Shown one piece after another: positions 46,101 through 58,585 of a DNA stretch of 64,000 nucleotides (position 1 is the stretch's first letter; every line of letters begins with the position of its first letter). Position numbers and translations under genes: made by a program. The stretch is taken from NCBI GenBank assembly GCA_032158125.1, contig JASKOT010000016.1, positions 310,001 through 374,000 of the forward strand, written 5' to 3'. This DNA is from Papiliotrema nemorosa (taxonomy: Eukaryota > Basidiomycota > Tremellomycetes > Tremellales > Rhynchogastremaceae). Below the pieces are notes generated by a model. That model was not told where the DNA came from, ran no database searches, and saw only the letters and a list, made by a program, of their open reading frames with translations.

Positions 46101-46944
46101 CTCATTCTTTGGTCCTTACGTCGCGATTGACTCTTAGTCGTGCTGCCACTGGACATCCATTCGGCTAGCGCAACCTACGGGACCCAGTTTGGTATCATCT
46201 CACGCCCCACGCACCGCAATACTTCCCATGAGTGGGCCAAATTCGAAGTCTGTGGACACATGTTTGGTGACCTTAGTGAGCCGGGATACGGTGTTGCCTT
46301 GGTCTCAGCCTGGAAGTACGGGTATGCAATCGAAGGCAATGTTGCAAGGTGCGTCTGACGTGCTCGGCGTGGGCATGTCTGCTCTTGCTGATCATACAGG
46401 CTCACCCTGCTACGAGCACCGATGTCTCCCGACCCAACCGCCGATCGAGGGAAACATCAATTCGATTTGGCCATCATGCCTCATACGGGATTTTTCGAAG
46501 ATAGCCATGTGTATCAGAGTGCGCTGGAGTTTTGCAACCCGGTTTATGGTGTGTCTGACAGTTGATCTCTACTTATGATAGTGCGAACGACCTCGCCCCA
46601 TGCGCCAGTACTGCCGAAGTTTGCAGTGTCTCAAAGATCCGGTGGTCGAATCATCCTTGAAACAATCAAGCTTGCGGAAGATTCGAACGACTTGATTCTT
46701 CGTATATACGAAGCAATGGGCGGTCGCACCAAAGGACAATTGACTGTGTGGGTTTCTAATGGGATTATGCAGAGAGCGCAAAACTGATAGCATCAGCCAA
46801 GGTGTTCCGGTAAGCTCTGCGCAATACGTGGACATCCTAGAGCGCCCGGTCGGCGAGGCGTCGGCGCACAAAACCGCTGGAGGGGTGGCTGTAGACCTTG
46901 ATCTTCGTGGTTTTGAAATTCGAACATTGAAATTGACCATCTAG
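43144..46944 (+). CDS. AMS1: alpha-mannosidase, GH38 (Ams1 type)
   Basis: A multi-exon gene of roughly 1,070-1,090 residues, full length for Ams1. The start MCGRDLPAYPHTSERANHP is in a 72-nt first exon (43144-43215) spliced to 43251. Zinc and catalytic motifs of GH38 are intact: IWAIGHCHIDTAWLWRYTQ (His and Asp ligands), REAWLPDSFGYSSQLPQI (Asp nucleophile) and LLNQFHDVLPGS (zinc His). LYLEFHRGTYT, ARFDWHEEHKCLKF and KYGYAIEGNVARLTLLRAP lie in the later beta domains, and the end is DLDLRGFEIRTLKLTI. No signal peptide is seen, as expected: Ams1 reaches the vacuole by the Cvt pathway/autophagy and trims free and N-linked mannose oligosaccharides. It precedes an Atg22-like transporter, another vacuolar recycling function. 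Confidence 0.93.
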
Positions 46945-47522
46945 TCGTTGCCAAAATAATGCACCGATGTCAGTCCAGTCTGGGAGCATTTCGAGTATTC
47001 TGGTACTTTTTTTGGTTGAGCCCGCTCACACAGGTGACAGTGAAGTTGCCGGGCGCGAGACACGCCGGGAGGCGCTTCCGCCACGTACTATAACTTGCTG
47101 TACGAGTTGACTATTTTCGGCCCGACCTTACCTTCATTCTTGCAGAATTGCATCGATGCGCAGACAGTGACAGTGACCGGTCAAAACCCGGTGATATCGA
47201 CGGACCAAGACATGTGGTAGATCCATCGGTCGGTTGCTGTATCTACCGATCATCGCGTTATCATTCTATTCTAGGAAGCGCTAGTTCAAATTGTCCGACA
47301 ATGGTGATCTGCAGGAGACATACTGGTAAATGACCCGGAACAGAGTCATTTTCAGCTACGGCGTAAACGGCGGCAGCGACAGGAGGATCATGTGCCATTC
47401 GCTGCCTCTAATTGGAGGACGGTAGGTCACGGGGGTCCACCGAGTGTCAAATATATGTAAGTCAGACGGTGGGGCAACGAAAGGTCCCCCAACGGCCCCG
47501 TAAGGACTGGTAATTCGGCACC
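46945..47522. other. intergenic
   Basis: About 580 bases between alpha-mannosidase and the Atg22-like gene, both rightward. No supported gene, tRNA or repeat was found. Confidence 0.4.
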
Positions 47523-49737
47523 ATGTCGACCGCACACGATCAGATCCACGTTTTCGCTCAAGACAATCGACCTGTTGCTCCTGAGATTGAAGCCAAAGAA
47601 GACGTAATCGCCATCGAGAATGTTGTCGATGAAAAGCACACATTCACTCGACAAGATGAAGTCGGTGCTGCTCTCGTAGATCAACAGCATGCGATTCCGA
47701 CCACCGGAGCGAGACAACTCACTTCGAAATGGGAGTATGCTTTCTACCTGATCTTCAACTTTTCAAACAACGGAGCTCGTCAGTCCCCTCTGAATGTTGT
47801 AGAACATGACTCACAACTAGCCATTGGTGGCAATGGAGGTGCCCTTCGACAGGCTCTGCTCAGCTTGCAGTTCCCAAGCGGAATGGTCCCGTGGGCAGGT
47901 GGATTGATTCCAAGTGAGTATGCTGTATCGTGAAGGGGAATGTTTTCTGAATCGTCAGTGAATTCTATGCTGCTCAACATTACCGGTATTCTCTTCGCCA
48001 TCCAGATGGTGATCCTCTTGACACTCGGCCCTTATGCAGACTACGGCAACTGGAGACCGTGGATCATGATCAGTGAGTATCAGGCTCCAGAGCAGGCACC
48101 ATGTCTGACCACTTCAGTTTTCCAGGTGATACTGCAGGCCTGTCAATTCGCCATGTGTGGACTGAGCAAGCCCGGTCAGTGGGAAATTGCCCAGGCTCTC
48201 TATGTACTGGGGTCCATTTGTAAGCACACCAAATTGATGTGGGCCAGCCTGTTCTGACAATCAGCGGCAAACGTCGTCGGTGCTTTCTATGCTGCGACAT
48301 ACCCTGGTCTGGTCCGAGATCTGCCCAAGGTTGTCCAATCGGAAGAAGACGTGCGAGCTGGTCGAAAATCGTGAGTCGGGTCACATACTTCATTCCACTC
48401 ATTCCAGTCCCGAAGAGCACGCCAAATTAGACATGTATGAAAGAGCTCAACTCTACAACCTGGTTCAAATTACCGGATCAGCTTGTGTCGTCGTCTTCTA
48501 CGCCATTGCTGTTGGTATCGCCGCTAAGATTGGCTTCGACAATCAAGAGACTCTCATCAAGTCATATCGTGTACTCATGGCATACTTCGGGGTCATCACC
48601 GTACTTTGCACAACGCCATTCTTCATCGTCCAAAAGCATCGGCCTGGTCAGCAACTCCCAAAAGGTACCAAGATATGGACCGCCGGTCCAAAGCAGGTAT
48701 GGTCAGCCATGAAGAGCGCTCGACACCTCAAGCATTGTATGCTCTACCTTGCTGCTTACCTCCTCGTCTCCGAGAGTCAGTACCTGCGTTGTCCTCACGC
48801 CTCAGCGGGCTGATGTGCCAGCTTTTGGCACGTACTTCAACGTCACAGGTATTCTACAGAACGAGTAAGATTCCCAGCGCACTGTCTCTACCAACTGACT
48901 TGTCAGGATTATTAACTACTCTCCTACCATGCTCAACGTGTTTGCGCTCTGCAGTGATCTGGGCGGGGGTTCCGGAACGGTCTTCATGTACTTCATGCAG
49001 AAGAGATACCGATTCTCCATCAAAAAGGCAGTGCTTTACGGTGGTATCATGACCCTGATCCCGTGAGTCGGATCTTGCTGTGGTATCGGATGGGTCTGAC
49101 GATGATCAGGAGTTTGTGGGGAGGTATCGGTTGTTTCACCGACAAAATTGGTTTCAAGCATGGTGCGTATAGATAGTCCCCCTGAGAACGAATACTCACT
49201 GGCAGTCTGGGAATTCTGGGTCGCCGCTTTCTGGAACGTGAGTCGCAATACCTCATTAGTGAAATCCACCAGCTCATCCGTTGCAGTTCCAGACCGCCGC
49301 TTGGGGAGCTTACTCCACTGCGATGATCTCCGAGGTCGTGCCAGCTCCCAAAGTCTACATGTTCTTCTCCCTCTTCAACTTGGTCTCGCAGACTTCAGGA
49401 TTTATCGGCCCCTTTGTCTCTGCTGCCATTATCAAAGCTGCGGGCGGAAAGACAAACGTAGCTTATTGGTTCCTCCTCGGAATGGGATCAGTGAGTATGG
49501 CGTCTTGGATCAAAGACTAACCCAGCAGCTTGGTTGCGTGTGTATCTACTTTGTTGACACTGACAAGGCCAAGGTCGACATTGCCAAATGTCAGTCCCAA
49601 ATTGCCGTGAAGGATTCTGATGGTCAGATCTCGAGCGAGAAGCAGCCGAGTTATACACCACTGAACAGATGGCTGCTTCTGAAGCCATTCAAGCGCAAGT
49701 GAATGACGTCGAACTATCGGATCAGGCTCAACACTAG
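47523..49737 (+). CDS. Atg22-like vacuolar MFS transporter
   Basis: A gene of many short exons, about 570 residues, starting MSTAHDQIHVFAQDNRP. Hydrophobic segments resemble the Atg22 family: LTLGPYADYGNWRPWIMI, ANVVGAFYAATYPGLVRDLP, the GTKIWTAGPKQVWSAMKSAR loop followed by KHCMLYLAAYLLVSE, and VPAPKVYMFFSLFNLVSQTS. Atg22 exports amino acids from the vacuole after autophagic breakdown; related plasma-membrane roles are possible. I end it at TAG 49735-49737 by splicing a final intron (GTCAGT…TGGTCAG, about 49590-49630), which yields the helical tail YLEREAAELYTTEQMAASEA. Retaining that intron gives a different tail ending KPFKRK at 49702. Confidence 0.8.
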
Positions 49738-50169
49738 GCGGATCTGGTGATGGATGGCGGGGCGTGTATACTTGCGTAGGGAGATATATCAGATCAGTCT
49801 AGGAAAGGTTAGCAAGGAAGCGGATTGGGAATGGATGGTGTCGAATGAGGGCTGTAGCGACATGATCATACCAAGCTCATCGCCAACTGTTGTGTTTATC
49901 CAATTGCTCTGCGAGTTCAGTGTTAGCAGCTCGACAGACCTTCAATCCATCCTTCTTGCGCGCACGACCGTCTCTAGTGTCAAGGAGGGCTGATGGCTGA
50001 CTTGCATGTCGACATTGCACTTCCGAGCTACCTCGCGTCACCAATAGAGCCGATCTATCGAAAACGAGAGTGCTTAATGTTTCGCAATTTCGACGCTCAA
50101 TGTTTGCTACTTGATCGCCTGCCTGGGAGCGCGTGACAATATAGGCCGTTATGATCTACCTTACATACA
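49738..50169. other. intergenic between convergent genes
   Basis: About 430 bases between the stops of the Atg22-like gene and the first DAO-type oxidoreductase. Nothing beyond 3' flanks was recognised. Confidence 0.4.
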
Positions 50170-51907
50170 TCAAAGCTTTGCTTTCACCAATATGACAGCC
50201 TCATCTGTATGAGCCATTTCACCTTTCGCAGCACCGCCCTGTCCCATGGACTCTTTGATCACATTGACGTCCGAATCGAAGCGATCTCTCGTGAGCCGGA
50301 ATGGTTTTGGAAGTTCGTTCTCGAACGCTTGCTGAGCAGCAGGCGAGATGCGATGATCGTTCAGCAGATAAGACCCGACAAGTGAAGAAAGGGCTTTTGT
50401 AGCTCCTGGAATCTGCGGCATGCCTGCCTATTAGGGCCCTGGATCCCGATCTCATTGGACAATGGCTTACCATGGCCTGTGAATCCGGCGCAAACGAAGA
50501 CACCCGGACGATCGGGATGTTGTCCAATATAGGGTAGGAAATCTGTCGAGTAGCCGAGCACTGTGACGCTATCAGCATAGCCTTTCTCGATGATGGGCTG
50601 ACTGACCTCCACTCCACACAATATCCACGTTGCCCTTGCTATCTCCATCCCAATCCGCCATGTGCTTCTTCATGAAGCCTTCAAAGTAACGTCTAGCCCC
50701 TGGAATCTCCTCATCATCATGGTGATTGTTGTACCAGAGCTTCTCGTCCCTGAGATATGTGCTCTTTGCTCCACCAAGTATGATTGAGCGATCTCCTCTT
50801 CCGGTAATTGGGCCTCCCTGACGAGCGATCATGTAGTCTGTATCGCCTGTTGCATGTCGAAAACCATAGGTGTATGGAATGGTGCCCCTTGTTCCACCCG
50901 GGGAGTGCGATTCTGCCGGTGTGATTGAGCACGCCGTCCCTCGTACGGGAATGATCTTGCTCCCGAATTCCGGTAGGACAGAAGATGTATAGGCGTTTGT
51001 AGTGGTGATGACTACTTCCGCGTCAATATCACCGCGCTCCGTGTGAACCGTCCATCGCTGTGCATTTGCAGGTGATTGACTTATACTTGTTGCAGGGGTG
51101 TATGTCTGTAGATTCATGCCGTTCCGCAATCCTATACGTATCACTGATCTGTTCAGCCACTCTCCTCTCGGTTGCGCGTGTCGGCAGCCGGCTTCAAACT
51201 TACAAGCGGTAGCCAGCTTGTATGGCCAGAGGTGTCCAGCCGGATAGCTTGCACCCCATCGAACGCCCTTGACACCGGCGATTCTCTCCATGTCATCCGG
51301 GTCATCCACCGATCTTATATCCCCCCTTCGTACAGAGTCAGGGAAGTCTCTTCGCCGTTGTTCAAGGTCCTCACGCGACCGTTTGGCATCTTCGGCATCG
51401 AAGAAGGAATCGAAAGCTCTGGTGATATGCAAGTCGCATTCAATCTTCTCCTCCCCGATGATTGACGCGTAGTGATTCAAAGCGGCCTCCTCGAATTCGA
51501 ACATGGCGTTTGCAACCTCTTTGCCATGTGTCTTCACCCGGCTTTGATAGCCTATGAAGGTCACGGGCTTGCAGTGACCGCCTGGAGGTTAGCATTCAGG
51601 TAATGATTGCTTATAAAGTCCCATGACACTGACCGTTGCGAGCGGTCGCGCTTCCACATGTCTCATCCGCTTCTAGCATGACAACATTCAGGTTTCTCCC
51701 GCCTGCTTTGGCTTCTCGCATGAGTCGGTAGCTCATCATTGCGCCCGAGAGCCCGCTACCGATGATGACCACATCTGCCTTTCGAGGTAGTTGGGGCGTT
51801 GTTCTGGCGTTCTTCAGCTCTGAATCTCGCCGACTCAACCAGAACGATTCGAGGCGATTCGGTACGGGGAGGAGCGTAGCTTTGCCTTTGCTTTGCGACA
51901 TGGTCAT
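50170..51907 (-). CDS. FAD-dependent oxidoreductase, DAO family (first)
   Basis: Five exons from ATG 51907 (MTMSQSKGKATLLPV) to the stop at 50170-50172, roughly 500 residues. The dinucleotide-binding motif ADVVIIGSGLSGAMMSYRL is at the N-terminus and is followed by VVMLEADETCGSATARNGGH. The second FAD/substrate block appears as SYPAGHLWPYKLATAL, and the C-terminal part as VLGYSTDFLPYIGQHPDRPG then VFVCAGFTGHGMPQIPGA. This wording fits the fungal branch annotated as gamma-glutamylputrescine or saccharopine/sarcosine-type amine oxidases. These enzymes deaminate amines or amino acids with FAD and O2, releasing H2O2. No peroxisomal SKL-type end is seen (the end is VKAKL). A longer frame upstream to 52099 exists but is probably leader. 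It shares a 399-base promoter with the aminotransferase. Confidence 0.88.
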
Positions 51908-52306
51908 CTCGTGGTTGTTAAAAGGTCGTCTTCGGAGTACTTGCTTTCTCGACGAGAGCTCGAATGATCGCTGCAGGTCCACTCCAATCCAGGCAGTGGG
52001 AGCGCCGATAAGAAGCGCAATTGGCTGCTCATGGCGGATCTGACCTTTAAGCGACGGATATTGCCGAGCTATTATTGATTCACCCGAGGCGTAGACCATG
52101 TGCTAATCGTCAGTGGTAAATATCCTGAGCATGCGTCGAGTGCTTGGTTAGGTACAGATGAGATCCACGCTCTCTCACAAGCGGCGCCTCACAGGTTGCG
52201 CCCACTGCACCTCTGTCATCGGTGTGATGGTCTTGGATTTTCATCAACGACCCATAAGCAGCCCTTGTCGTTTGCCTAACATATCGTATACGCTGAACGA
52301 GACACG
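51908..52306. other. intergenic, divergent promoter
   Basis: 399 bases between the first DAO-type gene and the aminotransferase, both starting here in opposite directions. No regulatory palindrome stood out. Confidence 0.4.
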
Positions 52307-54013
52307 ATGCCCTCTGTAGCCCATGATGCCGTCGCGATCGACTTTGAGCGATACTACAGCTTGGAGTCGAAGCAGCGAAAACGTAGCCAGCTGAAGGAGC
52401 TTCGGCCATATTTTGAAATTCCAGGCATGATCAGTGTAAGTGTTCAGCTGTTTTGAGTGGGCACTCCTGACCCTGCCAGTTCGGAGTAGGTATACCTCAT
52501 CCCTCAACATTCCCCGTGAGTGGGATGACCCTCTCGATACCGTTTGCGAACAAGTCAGTCTTGATACCAGGAGTGGGCGGTAAATCCTTCGTTCAGGTGA
52601 CATCCGAAACTAGCTAATCATAGTCCGATCCAGCAAGGATCTGCTACCTCTCGAGGAGTACACTCCCTTGAATAAAGGAGATGCACTAAACCCCGATCTC
52701 ACCGAAGAATTGCAGTATAGCTCGACATACGGTACACCACACTTGCTCAAATGGTTGAAAGAACACGTTAAGCGTGTTCACGCGCCCAAATACGATGACT
52801 GGAACGTTCTGTGCACGGCCGGAAACACCGATGGGACAGATGCGGTCATGAGAGCTTGTCTGGACAGAGGGGATCATCTGCTAGTGGAAGAGTTTGGTGA
52901 GTACTTTATGATCGAGACTCGGGTTCCGGTGCTGAAGATTCAGCTTATCCTGGTTTGCTCAGCCCTGCAATGTCCTTGGGCTTCAAGCCAATTGGTGTGC
53001 CCATGGACAAGGAAGGGGTAAATGCCGAGGCGTTGGACAAGATCATGGAAGAGTGGGATGAGCGGGAACGGGGAGGAGCAAGACCCAAGCTCATCGTTCT
53101 GGTACCGTGAGTATAGGCAAATGGACCGGTACTCATGAGCAGAACGTGTTCGAATCCTGCTGGAGTGACAATCCCTGTACACCGTAAACGCGAGATCTAT
53201 GGAATCTGCAGAAAGTGGGGTTTGTTAATCGTTGAGGATGACCCATGTGAGCTTTGATAAGAATACTTCAAGCAACAATGGGATTTGCTGACAGCAGATT
53301 GTTTCCTACAGATGCGGCCCGAGGGTGCCGACTCTCCCATTGTTCCCACATTCCTCTCCCTTGACACCGACGGCCGCGTCGTTCGTATCGACAGCTATTC
53401 CAAAATTGTTGCACCGGGCAGCCGGCTTGGGTTTATTACCGCCCACAAAACGCTTCTAGAGAAGATCATGAACACCAGAGAGAGTGCAACACAATGTCCG
53501 AGTGGTATTTCGATTGCCGTGATCACGGCGGTGCTGCGTGCTTGGGGCGGTCATGAGGGATTTGAGAACCGTTACATCCCACAGCTGTCCGGTAAGTACT
53601 ACCTACCCGGCTGTCGTGACGCGACATTGACAACGATTGCAGCAATATACTCGAAGCGTGCGCTCTTCCTCGTCGATCTGCTACACAAGTACGCACCACT
53701 GTCCACAATTGAGATCCCCGCACCGTCAGGAGGCATGTTCCTTTGGGTCCGACTCAGGATCGACTCGCATCCGGACTACCCCACCAAAACTCCACAACAG
53801 ATCTCGCAGCAGGTGTTCGAGACCATGATCGCAGAAAAGGTCTTGGCATGTCCCGGCCATTATTTCAAGGCACCATCTACCAAGGAGGCTAGCCCGGAGG
53901 ACGATCGCGACAGAATCTTCATCCGCATGTCCTATTCGCTTCCTGATTCCGAGGAGATGGAGGAAGGTGTGAAACGTTTCAGCAGAGCACTGTTGAAAGA
54001 ATGGAAGCTCTGA
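52307..54013 (+). CDS. class I/II PLP aminotransferase (Aro8/KAT-II type)
   Basis: About eight exons from ATG 52307 (MPSVAHDAVAIDFERYYSL) to the stop at 54011-54013. Family motifs: FGVGIPHPSTFPVSGMTLSI, LQYSSTYGTPHLLKWLKEHV, WNVLCTAGNTDGTDAVMRAC, SNPAGVTIPVHRKREIYGIC, IVEDDPYCFLQMRPEG, the PLP-lysine segment RIDSYSKIVAPGSRLGFITA, and PAPSGGMFLWVRL. These cytosolic enzymes transaminate aromatic amino acids, 2-aminoadipate or kynurenine. A junction near 52577 uses a GTAAAT donor. It lies head to head with a DAO-type oxidase and tail to tail with a 2-hydroxyacid dehydrogenase, so together they could convert an amino acid to a keto acid and then a hydroxy acid. Confidence 0.92.
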
Positions 54014-54116
54014 GTCGTTTGCAAGCGGTGAACAAAGAGTTCGGTAGCCTGCTCAGCAACCGAGGTCACAATCAAGAGGGATCATCGTCTTATACAGTAT
54101 GCATCAGATTTGTTGC

Positions 54117-55523
54117 TTAGTAGCCCTTGTCTGGATCTACAACGTTCATGAATGGCTCGCCATCCTTCAGCCTCTTCAGTTGGGCTATCAAGATGTCAGC
54201 CCCGGCGTCATAATATCCCTCGAAGCTTCCGCTAGTATGCCCAGTGATGATGGCTGCTGGGTGCGTGTAGAGTGGGTGATGATCGGGAAGCGGTTCTGGA
54301 TCCGTGACATCTAACGCCACGGCACTCAATCCGCCGGGTGCATCGAGAGCTTCAAGCAGAACATCTGAGTATCAGCCTTTGCCCTGGCAGGGTATGTTAC
54401 GCTCACCAGACCGGATCAAGTCGCCGCGGCCGACATTCAGTAGTATCGCTCCCTCTGGCAGTTTGCCTGGAGTCAACTGAGAAGACTCAAACACGAGTAA
54501 ACTGCACGCACTGAGATGGTCCGCATCGAGCATGTAGGTAGTCTGCGGTGTGGACGGCAGACTACAGACCAGGATGTCACAACGAGACAGGAACGCTGAA
54601 AAGGAATCCGGGTCGGTGGTCGCATAGTACTGGCTGGGAATATTACCGTCGAGATCTCCTGTACCTGGGATAGTATACTATATTGTCAGGCAAAGTGACG
54701 AAAGCGCATGTATGTGCCAGGAGCTCTGGTAACTCACACCTGATTCGACCCGTTTGTCTCCCTTTGAATTCGCCGCGATAATCTCGCAGTTGAAAGCCTT
54801 GAGTAATCTAGCAGCCTCTCGAGCGATATGACCGTAGCCCTGAACGGTCAGCACAGTACAGTCGAGGCATAGTGCGAGATGACTGCAAGGACCTACCAGC
54901 ATTCCCACAGTCTTGCCAAATATAGTCCTATTAGACGGATATTGTGCACCCAGGGCCCCAGCCGCATCCTTGACCAAAGCCTGGCTCGGCCATACTTGTC
55001 GTTGTCGAGCTATATACATGTCGTGATGCAATCGCATGTACACTCAGAGTAAGCTCAGGCGGGATAGAGGGACGCACAGTTCACGATATTGGCGATGATC
55101 CACTGCGGGATTGATAAAGCATGTATCCCTATCGATCAGTCCAATCTCATGCGTTGATGCCTACCAGACGCTGAGCAGACCTGAATCCGTTTCTTTGCTG
55201 CGTCTGTCATGACCTGGCTGCAAAGAACCTTGTTCGCCCCAGCTAAAGGAAAATTAGCACGAATGATGTCTCGTTCCACGTTGAATCAATGCTAGCTCAC
55301 CCGAAGAGAGCTGGATCATCTTGGTTTTTGGCACTTGCCCCGGATCAGTGATACTGCTAGGAAACCCGGTCCATGTCGTGTACCAGATGTTCACCTGTCG
55401 CGAGATTTCAGGAGGAACGTCGCCATCTGGATAAAAGTACACCTTGTCTGCGGCATGTTTGATCTGCTCAACCTTGGCGCGAGATATGGGAGCGGTAATG
55501 GCTACGATGATTTGTTCGCTCAT
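54117..55523 (-). CDS. D-isomer-specific 2-hydroxyacid dehydrogenase (second)
   Basis: About eight exons from ATG 55523 (MSEQIIVAITAPISRAKV) to the stop at 54117-54119. The reading assembles to GIHALSIPQWIIANIVN, then RQRQVWPSQALVKDAAGA, the NAD loop TVGMLGYGHIAREAARLL, LLNVGRGDLIRSG (Arg), DVTDPEPLPDHHPLY (Glu) and IITGHTSGSFEGYYD (His). The catalytic trio is therefore complete. It is distinct from the dehydrogenase at 23223 and belongs to a branch with longer inserts. Expected reaction: NAD(P)H-dependent reduction of a 2-keto acid. Several introns are 40-50 nt; the splice at about 54480-54530 removes a stretch without stops. Confidence 0.86.
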
Positions 55524-56078
55524 GTTGTTTATTCTTGATCTTGCCAGTCAAAGAGCGTCCTTGGCCGTTCTTATGCCTAGTCGGGATGCGGACCACGCGT
55601 TGTTGCCGAGCAAAAGCCCAACCGAGGACCTGCCAGATCTCGCGACGCTTAATTCTTCGAAATCGGGTCTTGCTTCGGGGATTTGAAGGTAAGTGCAGTG
55701 CGGCGCATGTTATCTCGCAATCGGATAGGCCCGATAAGCAGAAGCGAGAGAGCCCAGCCTGGGCGAAAGGAAGAGCTGCCGCTCATCAAGCATCGATCTT
55801 CCTCACGTTGATGCTGACTTTACGGTCAAGTAGTGCAGCATGAACTTCTGACTCCTCAATGATACCGAGTCTCATGAGGCAGGCACCAGATCTGAGCTCG
55901 AAAGATTCCGCTTCGGGATCTTGTGATCACTCCTATCGTAAAGCGCTGCCAATCTTACGACCACGACTAACTCGATAGCGCAGAGTAGGGGTGTGGACCA
56001 AGTTGCACTTTGGTGGGAGGCCTATCTGATTGTCAAGGTGGTCACCGCTGAGATCATGTCAAGCGTGCATTTGAGAAT
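55524..56078. other. intergenic
   Basis: About 555 bases between the second dehydrogenase start and the second DAO-type stop, both leftward. Short frames only; read as promoter plus terminator. Confidence 0.4.
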
Positions 56079-57918
56079 CTAAGCATGGGCAGGAACGGCC
56101 ACCTCTCCTAGCGAATCGGGTACTGCAAACGATTTCTTGGAGCTCTCCAAGCCCATTTTGATCTCGGCATCGAATTGTGCAAGAGCATCACGGCTTTGCA
56201 ATCGCTGTATACGCTCGGCTGTGGCATGGAACGGGCCGGGAAGCGGAGGGTACGTTGTAACCTCGTCGGGAAGGGTGTGAGCCACACCGAGTGTTTGTAA
56301 CATCTGGCCCGCTACGTGTGCGGTAGACAGCAGAATTCGGGGCATACCTGCTCATGTCAGCTGCCGAATTGAATCTTCTGGCTGCAGCTGTACTGACCGT
56401 GACCTGAGAATCCAGCTGCGATGAAATGGGCTTTGTGGCCGGGCAGAGCGCCGACAAAGGGGAAAGAATCGACGCTGGAGGAGTAGACTGCAAATCAGCA
56501 GGCGTGTCGAGAGGAACCGTAATCTGAGATGCGACGTACCACCTGTCCAGACACCGCCTTTCTCGTCATCGAGCTCCAAAGGAGCGGCATCCGCACCTTT
56601 CCAGTTGTTTACATCATTCTTAGGCCACTTCTTATAGAAGTCCGGCACCCCGTCGAATTGGACATCTTCCCGATCGTTGTTGACATAGCTCTCGGGGTTC
56701 TTGACCGTGATGGATTTGGCTCCTCCAATGATGATGGCGTTGTGAGGAGGAGGGAGTTGTAAGAAGTAGTTCTATCGATGAGCCAGGTTCGCATTCGTAA
56801 TCTCACGTTGATGATAGAATCCCAATGTTGTGCTCCAGTATGAGGCAGTTGACCCTCTGGGGCTTTGATAGCCGCCAGCGTGCCACGTCCCGGGTAGATC
56901 AAATTTTGGAACTCTGGGAGGAGGTGCGAAGCCCATCGATTCTATTGGGTCAGAAAATCGCCTGTATGGATGGTTTGGCACGCAGATGAATCACTCACTG
57001 TCGCATGGAGGACCGTTTTGGCGCGTACACGACCCCTTGGAGTGTCCACCGTGATCCATCCCGACCCATCTCGCTCTGATACCTTCTCGACTGGTGTGTC
57101 CGCTTGGATGTTGAGATGACCCGTCTTCTCGACAATGCGTAAGAGAGCATGGACGAATTTGTAAGGCCACCTGGAAGATCAGAAACGGGAAGCCTCGCGA
57201 GACCCGGTACAGGACCTACACCTGACCGGATGGGTGGACAACGGCTCCTATACAACCTTTCATCTTGGTGAATTCTTCGGCTTTCTTCGGATCCTCTATG
57301 AGGTAACAGTCCTTGATGATATCTCCATCGACCCCGTGATCTTTTTGCATCGCGTGGAAGGCTCCCTTGAGTCGCGTCCAAGCCTCCTCTGACATTGCGG
57401 CATCATACGTCTCGCCCAGCTTGAACGAGGTCTCCTCTGCTATTCCCTCACGATCCATCAGATCGGCAAAGGCTCTTAAATGAGCATTCTCGTGTTGAAT
57501 CAATGCGAGGGCACCCTCGGCGCCGAATCGTTGGGACCATGCTGGATATCGGGAGTATAGATGCGGTCTGAGCTGACCACCTATGGGTCAGCAAAAACAG
57601 CTACCGATTGATGCTGATAGATTACTCACCATTGCGCCCTGTTGCAGCACCGCAGATATCCCTGGCCTCAAGCATGACCATACTAGGGGTCTGGGAGTTT
57701 TCGGTGTACTGACCCTCAGTCGGGATCGTCTCGATTCTACAACGATGATCACGTACTCGGTGTATCCAGTAGGCTGCACTGGCCCCTGTGTATCCACTTC
57801 CAACAATGACTACATCGCATTCCTTTGGTAGCTCAGGCGTGGTACGACGATTGCGCAACTTCGAGTCGGCGGCCTCGATCCAGAAAGACTTTGTCGCGTT
57901 GGAGATTGGTAAAACCAT
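56079..57918 (-). CDS. FAD-dependent oxidoreductase, DAO family (second)
   Basis: A multi-exon gene from ATG 57918 (MVLPISNATKSFWIEAADS) to the stop at 56079-56081. The Rossmann motif CDVVIVGSGYTGASAAYWI is followed by VMLEARDICGAATGRNGGQL, then IGAVVHPSGQWPYKFVHALL and HLNIQADTPVEKV, and the C-terminal helical AHVAGQMLQTLGVAHTLPDE. It resembles the first DAO-type gene at 50170 across the whole length, but has its own intron positions and diverged sequence, so it is a paralogue rather than a recent duplicate. It should oxidise an amine or amino acid with FAD. A TATA-like element lies about 120 bases upstream. Confidence 0.87.
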
Positions 57919-58585
57919 GATATAGGATGTCTTGATGTGGGAGCTGTGTCTTGTGAGGATTCAAGGTATGTTGGGATAGTTGAGCAGAGATGTTCGTGGA
58001 TGGAACACGATAACAGAGAAGCAGCTCTCCATTGAGCGTTATATAAATAGCCGATCAGGCGTCGGCTAGAAACGCCCCCCAGGAAACCATGCAGATCTAT
58101 CTGTTGTAGCCTGTCGCCATTGGCCGGAGGAGCTACACGACCAGACGACCATGAGCGTACAGCCGGTCGGGTCTACATGCACATGGTCTTGGGCCTGCAT
58201 GCTGGGCTGAACCCGCAAAGCAGATTTGCCGTCCTCTCAGATACAAGATGGACATCGCCGCTTCATATACCGCTCGTTGGCTGTTACTCTTACGGCCCTG
58301 TTTGCATAATCATGCGTGATGTACAACATCACGGAGACCGACTCGGGCCCAAAGTACCACGACGTACTGCTGACTCGAGCATCTGAATGGCAATGTATAC
58401 CAAAATTTCATTTCCTGCTTTAATTCCCCGCTGTCTATTACAATAGGCTCTATCTCGCACTCAATCTCGATTTCTGACCTACGCTGACCACAGGCAGAAC
58501 CAATCATCAAGGTCCTGGGCGATCTCGCTACCTCGCTCCTTGCATCTCACTCCACTCTCTCGGCTCTCGATCTCGCGGTCCATTT
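57919..58585. other. intergenic, promoter of second DAO-type gene
   Basis: About 670 bases. It contains a TATA-like TATATAAAT at 58040-58048 and, at the far end, the 3' flank of the amino-acid permease. The open frame at 58120-58386 has no family signal and is not called. Confidence 0.45.
58040..58048 (-). promoter_or_regulatory. TATA-like element of second DAO-type gene
   Basis: ATTTATATA on the minus strand, about 120 bases upstream of the ATG at 57918. Confidence 0.4.

Noticed and set aside
51908..52099. Upstream extension of the first DAO-type protein by about 64 residues
   Set aside because: The extension has no family similarity and would occupy half of the shared promoter; the Met at 51907 starts just before the conserved region.
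53140..53165. A tRNA B-box-like GTTCGAATCC
   Set aside because: It sits in the conserved SNPAG exon of the aminotransferase, and no matching A box or cloverleaf stems are present.
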